DNA of 64,000 nt from Myxococcus stipitatus (lineage in GTDB: Bacteria > Myxococcota > Myxococcia > Myxococcales > Myxococcaceae). Made by a program: the position numbers and the translations under genes. The DNA is taken from positions 8,442,501 to 8,506,500 of the forward strand of contig NZ_CP147913.1 in the NCBI RefSeq assembly GCF_037414475.1, written 5' to 3'. The first letter of the stretch is position 1. Each line of letters begins with the position of its first letter. A model generated the notes under the pieces. That model was not told where the DNA came from and did not search any database. It was given only the letters and a program-made list of their open reading frames with translations. Positions 60,780 through 64,000 of the stretch are shown here, piece after piece.

Positions 60780-61205
60780 ATGCCTGGCGCCACGCGGACC
60801 ATCGTCATCAACGCCCCCATCGAAAAGGTGTTCGACGTCATCACCCAGTACGAGCGCTACCCGGAGTTCCTCTCCGAGGTGAAGGCCATCCGCACCGCCA
60901 ACCGCAAGGGCAACACCGTCGACGTGCACTACACCGTCGAGGTGATGAAGACGGTGCGCTACTCCATCCGCGTGGTGGAGGAGCGCCCGCACCGCATGGC
61001 CTGGTCCTTCATCGAGGGTGAAGTGATGAAGGACAACAAGGGCAGCTGGGTACTGGAGCCCGAAGGCGAGGGGAAGACGCGCGCCACCTACAACGTGGAG
61101 ATGGCCCTGGGCCTGCTGGTGCCGAAGACCATCGTCAACGCCTTGGTTGAAACGTCGCTGCCGAAGATGCTCGAGTCGTTCAAGCGCCGCGCCGAGTCCC
61201 TCTGA
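60780..61205 (+). CDS. SRPBCC/START-like protein (polyketide cyclase family, RatA-like)
   Basis: A 141-residue single-domain protein: TIVINAPIEKVFDVITQYER and YPEFLSEVKAIRTANRKGN at the start, HRMAWSFIEGEVMKDNKGSW in the middle, and a C-terminal helix (TSLPKMLESFKRRAESL) closing a hydrophobic cavity. It resembles the coenzyme Q-binding/RatA group more than true cyclases. The ligand is unknown. It begins 33 bases after glpX. Confidence 0.85.
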   Translation: MPGATRTIVINAPIEKVFDVITQYERYPEFLSEVKAIRTANRKGNTVDVHYTVEVMKTVRYSIRVVEERPHRMAWSFIEGEVMKDNKGSWVLEPEGEGKTRATYNVEMALGLLVPKTIVNALVETSLPKMLESFKRRAESL

Positions 61206-61591
61206 AGCAATCGTTTCAGGGTCTGTTTGGACCTCGAGCCTGGTGTCGACCCGGCCCGCCTGGAGGAAGCAGGCGGGCAACCCCTTGAGCCTGGTGGCCT
61301 GCCGCTCGATATCCCCGGAGTCTTCCAGGGAACGGGTCCGCTTGCGGGCCGTCGCGAGGGCATTAGAATCAACACCATCCCGACCGGAAGTTTCGGCTCT
61401 CCATGACATCTACGCCACGGTTCCCCTGGCTCGGATGTCGGATGGCGGACGAGCAACCGTACGAGATGACGGCAGCATCCCCAGTGCGGAACCAGGGTTC
61501 TTAATTTGCATCCAAGAGTTGTCGAAGTGCTTTATGGGCGGGACGGCGGGCGTACATCGGGGTACGTAGGCTGAGGGGAGACGGAAAACCC
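61206..61591 (+). other. Non-coding gap of 386 bases
   Basis: No gene is supported here. The first part shows mixed codons without a frame preserved on either strand. A short GC inverted pair (CCCGCCTGGAGGAAGCAGGCGGG) lies near 61256. GGGGAG at 61574-61579 is the probable ribosome site of the small protein that follows. Confidence 0.5.
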
Positions 61592-61768
61592 ATGCTCGAC
61601 GCCTTCATCATCGAAGAAATCAAGCGCCGGGAGCGCCGCCGGGAGGAGCGAGAGAGGCCCGTGGTGGAGCTGCCGCTGCCCATGCCCGAGGACCGCCCGC
61701 GTCGCCGGACGGAGACCGAGGACGAGAAGCCCCAGCGGGGCGTGGTGGTCATCGACCTGCTGGGCTGA
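61592..61768 (+). CDS. Conserved small protein, 58 residues
   Basis: ATG 61592 opens 58 codons behind GGGGAGACGG. The product begins MLDAFIIEEIKRRERRREE, has a Pro-rich middle (VVELPLPMPEDRP) and ends GVVVIDLLG. This pattern of an N-terminal helix with Arg/Glu repeats, a LPLP motif and a C-terminal VVIDL recurs in small myxobacterial and other proteobacterial proteins (recalled). Function unknown. Confidence 0.7.
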   Translation: MLDAFIIEEIKRRERRREERERPVVELPLPMPEDRPRRRTETEDEKPQRGVVVIDLLG

Positions 61769-61795
61769 AAAAACAGGCGCGGCCCCCTGGCCGCG
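61768..61795 (-). terminator. Intrinsic terminator facing the minus-strand gene
   Basis: CGCGGCC (61778-61784) pairs with GGCCGCG (61789-61795) around CCCT. Read on the minus strand, the stem is followed by TGTTTTTTCA, a good U-tract. It suits the end of the ADP-ribosylglycohydrolase-like transcript and lies at the stop of the small protein. Confidence 0.7.
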
Positions 61796-61808
61796 TCCCG
61801 TGGCACCG

Positions 61809-61852
61809 AGCCCGCGGTGGGCGTCCCCAGTGAGGACGGACCCCCGCGGGCT
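61809..61852. terminator. Second hairpin between convergent genes
   Basis: AGCCCGCGG (61809-61817) pairs with CCGCGGGCT (61844-61852), with a nested GTCC/GGAC pair in the loop. It probably adds to termination between the small protein gene and the convergent gene at 61884. Confidence 0.5.
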
Positions 61853-61883
61853 TCGTCCATCCAGAAGGCCCGCCGCCAGGGGC

Positions 61884-62966
61884 TCAGGGGGCCACGAGGC
61901 TCAGCAGGTGCCTCGGGTGGTAGACGTCCCAGAGCGGCCCCTTCGTCGTGGCGAGGGCCTCCAAGACGTGCTTGCGCCACTCCGCGGGAAGGGCTTCCTC
62001 GCCGTGGAAGGCCCCCACCAGCGCGCCCGTCACCGCCGCGTGGACCTCCGTGTCTCCGCCTCGATGGACGACGTCGAGGAGGGCCGCCTCGGCGGTGGGG
62101 GCGTGGAGCAATTCCCAGAAGGCCAGCCGGAAGGCGACGTGGATGGCGTGCTGCGCGCGGTGAAGGTGCAGCTCCGGCCCGTACAGGCGCGGGTCCTCGT
62201 CCCGGGCACGCGCCAGGTCCTCGCGCAGCAGCGCGGAGGCGATGGCGACCTCCTGGACGTAGTCGGGCGCGGAGCGTCCGAGCGCCGCGCCGGCGACCAG
62301 GATGCCTGACTCGGCGGCGGTGATGAGCTCGTCGGGCTTGAGGTCGGCGCCGCTGGTCACCGCCTTGGCGAGCGCGGCGGTGAAGGCGGCGCATGCGAGC
62401 TGGCTGCGCGGATCGAAGTGGGTGAGCGCGGAATCTTCCAGCGCTGCGAGGGTGCGGGCCTTGGGGTCGTTCGCCAGGTACACACCCAACGGGGCGCTTC
62501 TCGCCAGGCTGCCTGCGCCCGCGCTCTTGCGGAGGCCTCGCAGCCAGACTCGCCGCGCGGCGCCCAGGGGCGGCAGTCCGGCGTTGCACTCATCGAAGAC
62601 TTCCTTCAGGGCCTCGCTGACCTCGAAGGCGTGGGGCTGCCAGGCGCGATATCGCCGCAAGGCATCCGCGCCGTCGTAGCGCTTGAGGTCCCGCAGACTG
62701 TGTCCCAGGCAGCAGGCGAGCTGCACCTCCTCTGTCACCTGGCCCTTGCGCAGCCCGTGAGGGCCGCCTCCCGTCATGCGCGAGAAGGGTCCGTCCGCCA
62801 TCGTGGGGAAGGGTGTGGATATCAACGGCCGGTGCGCGGTGGGCACCGAGAGCGCGTTGCCCACGGCGAGTCCCAGCAGGGCGCCCCGGCGTCGTTGGGC
62901 GAGGAGGGGGTCGGGCCCTTGAGGGGCGTTGCGTCGGCGGGGCGGCGGCATTCGGCGGGTGGACAC
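61884..62966 (-). CDS. ADP-ribosylglycohydrolase (DraG) family protein, partly degenerate
   Basis: A 360-residue protein of the DraG family: LAQRRRGALLGLAVGNALSV at the start, VTEEVQLACCLGHSLRDL at the place of TDDTxMxxxLxxSL, and VHRGGDTEVHAAVTGALVGA near the end, matching GGDTDTxxAIxGAxxGA. The first metal cluster (TDDT) reads TEEV, so one or two ligands differ and activity is uncertain. Its role would be removal of ADP-ribose. ATG 62966 starts the frame. Confidence 0.8.
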   Translation of the reverse strand: MSTRRMPPPRRRNAPQGPDPLLAQRRRGALLGLAVGNALSVPTAHRPLISTPFPTMADGPFSRMTGGGPHGLRKGQVTEEVQLACCLGHSLRDLKRYDGADALRRYRAWQPHAFEVSEALKEVFDECNAGLPPLGAARRVWLRGLRKSAGAGSLARSAPLGVYLANDPKARTLAALEDSALTHFDPRSQLACAAFTAALAKAVTSGADLKPDELITAAESGILVAGAALGRSAPDYVQEVAIASALLREDLARARDEDPRLYGPELHLHRAQHAIHVAFRLAFWELLHAPTAEAALLDVVHRGGDTEVHAAVTGALVGAFHGEEALPAEWRKHVLEALATTKGPLWDVYHPRHLLSLVAP

Positions 62967-63029
62967 TGTAGCAGCGCCGCCCGCGAGCGTGCTTGCCCAC
63001 TCCGGGGGCCTCTTCTACAACCGCGCGCT

Positions 63030-63812
63030 ATGCCGAAACCGCGCATCCTCGTGTCCAACGACGACGGCTATTTCTCCGAAGGACTTCAGGCACTGGTGGA
63101 GGCGGTGAGTCCCCTGGGAGAAGTCTGGGTGGTGGCGCCGGACCGGGAGCAGAGCGCCGCGTCCCATGCCATCTCCCTGCACCGGCCCCTGCGCATCAAG
63201 GAGGTCCGGGAGCGGTGGTTCGCCGTGGATGGGACGCCGACCGACTGCGCTTATCTGGCCATCGTCCATCTCCTGAAGGATGCTCGCCCCACGCTCATGG
63301 TGTCCGGCATCAACCACGGTTCGAATCTGGCCGAAGACGTCACCTACTCGGGGACGGTGGCGGCGGCGATGGAGGGGGCCCTGTTGGGGATTCCCGCCAT
63401 CGCCTTCAGCCTCGTGGCCCGGGGGACGTTCGATTTCGCGCCCGCCGCCCGGTTCGCCCGGTCCATCGTGACGACCGCCCTGGAGCGCCCGCTGCCCCCT
63501 CGGATGTTGCTCAACGTGAACATCCCCGGCGGGGTGGAGCCGGACGGCTACAGCGTCACCCGGCTCGGACGCCACTCGTACGGGTACAGCGTGGTGGAGA
63601 AAGAGGACCCGCGCGGCCGGAAGTACTACTGGATTGGCGGCAGCGAGTATCAGCACGAGGACATTCCAGGCAGCGATTGCAACGCCGTGCATCTGGGCCG
63701 GCGGGTGTCGGTGACGCCGCTCCACCTGGACCTCACGGACCATGGCCGACTCGAGGACCTGGGAGGCTGGAGCCTCCAGGGCTACGCTCGACATGAGCCG
63801 GATGGTGCCTAG
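63030..63812 (+). CDS. surE: 5'-nucleotidase SurE
   Basis: A 260-residue survival protein: RILVSNDDGYFSEGLQALVE with the two metal Asp, PDREQSAASHAISLHRPLR, TPTDCAYLAIVHLL, SGINHGSNLAEDVTYSGTVA. It dephosphorylates nucleotides and exopolyphosphate. ATG 63030 begins the family domain directly. The next gene starts 2 bases after its stop. Confidence 0.93.
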   Translation: MPKPRILVSNDDGYFSEGLQALVEAVSPLGEVWVVAPDREQSAASHAISLHRPLRIKEVRERWFAVDGTPTDCAYLAIVHLLKDARPTLMVSGINHGSNLAEDVTYSGTVAAAMEGALLGIPAIAFSLVARGTFDFAPAARFARSIVTTALERPLPPRMLLNVNIPGGVEPDGYSVTRLGRHSYGYSVVEKEDPRGRKYYWIGGSEYQHEDIPGSDCNAVHLGRRVSVTPLHLDLTDHGRLEDLGGWSLQGYARHEPDGA

Positions 63813-63814
63813 CG

Positions 63815-64000
63815 TTGAGTCCGGGGACCTCCAGCCGAGCGTTCCGCTCGCTCCAGGTGGTGCTCTTGTCCGCGTTGTTCGCGGGCTGCGCGGTCACCCG
63901 AGCATCCGCTCCCGAGCCCGAGCTCACCCTGGAGGACTCACGGACCCCCACCTCCTCCCGCGCGGTGAGTTCGCAATCCGCGCGGGCAGGTGAGGCGCCC
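63815..64000 (+). CDS. Lipoprotein, 5' part only
   Basis: A TTG at 63815 opens a frame that stays open to the window end (62 codons). It encodes a lipoprotein signal (LQVVLLSALFAGC) followed by a Pro/Ser/Glu-rich linker. A GTG at 63857 is a second start option. In many proteobacteria surE is followed by the NlpD-type M23 peptidase lipoprotein, which would fit, but the domain lies outside the window. Confidence 0.6.
   Translation, partial: MSPGTSSRAFRSLQVVLLSALFAGCAVTRASAPEPELTLEDSRTPTSSRAVSSQSARAGEAP

Overview
The window is myxobacterial chromosome, very probably Myxococcus or a close relative. From about 42.4 to 55.2 kb the gene order groEL without groES, lipoprotein, hybrid kinase, encapsulin cargo ferritin, GGDEF regulator, CheW-like protein, RomR, ValRS matches what I recall of the M. 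xanthus groEL2-encC-romR-valS neighbourhood. High GC, GTG/TTG starts, DUF2381, Ser/Thr kinases and a SitA-type lipoprotein toxin agree with this.

Positions 1 to about 38.98 kb are an integrated tailed-phage genome, cut by the left edge, that abuts the 3' end of a selenocysteine tRNA gene (selC, minus strand, 38988-39083). A leftward replication module (0-11.9 kb) holds an excisionase-like HTH, a RuvC-like resolvase, a family A DNA polymerase, a ssDNA-binding candidate, a SNF2-type helicase, a PD-(D/E)XK nuclease, a DNA methyltransferase and a VapE-type primase/helicase. A divergent control region (11.9-12.55 kb) separates it from a rightward module: sigma-like factor, zinc-ribbon protein, TerS, TerL, portal, prohead protease, HK97-type capsid, connectors, tail tube, a frameshifted tail chaperone, tape measure, tail tip and holin/spanin-like genes (to 31.2 kb). 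No integrase or endolysin is visible.

Three AT-richer inserts interrupt the phage modules: an FRG-domain gene plus a zinc-ribbon nuclease (3.5-5.3 kb), a Pycsar-type cyclase/CNB-TIR defence pair (17.0-18.6 kb), and a small Cas2/VapD-fold-like gene (22.5-22.8 kb). A recurring element, GGAAAGYGYCCCCAT with an upstream ACCACTC block, lies just upstream of phage gene starts at seven places (plus one degenerate copy), including directly after all three inserts in the reading direction of the next phage gene. It looks like a phage-specific promoter or operator and may be read by the phage sigma-like factor.

Between the lysis genes and selC (31.3-38.8 kb) is a bacterial-type cargo block: a pseudokinase with a hairpin over its ribosome binding site, a convergent XRE regulator, a transmembrane Ser/Thr kinase, a DUF2381 protein, a SitA5-like lipoprotein toxin with a Tox-REase-5 nuclease end, its Imm52-like immunity protein and a DUF2019 protein. 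This fits kin-discrimination toxins carried by prophage-like elements in myxobacteria.

Right of selC is ordinary chromosome: a TetR/SDR divergent pair with a palindromic operator, a TPR metallopeptidase, a receiver protein, groEL with a CIRCE element, the encC-romR-valS stretch (ValRS has a long histone-H1-like tail), nadC, a WYL regulator with an alpha/beta hydrolase, a phosphatase/phosphodiesterase, a thioesterase, glpX, a SRPBCC protein, a 58-residue conserved small protein, an ADP-ribosylglycohydrolase-like gene, surE and the start of a lipoprotein gene.
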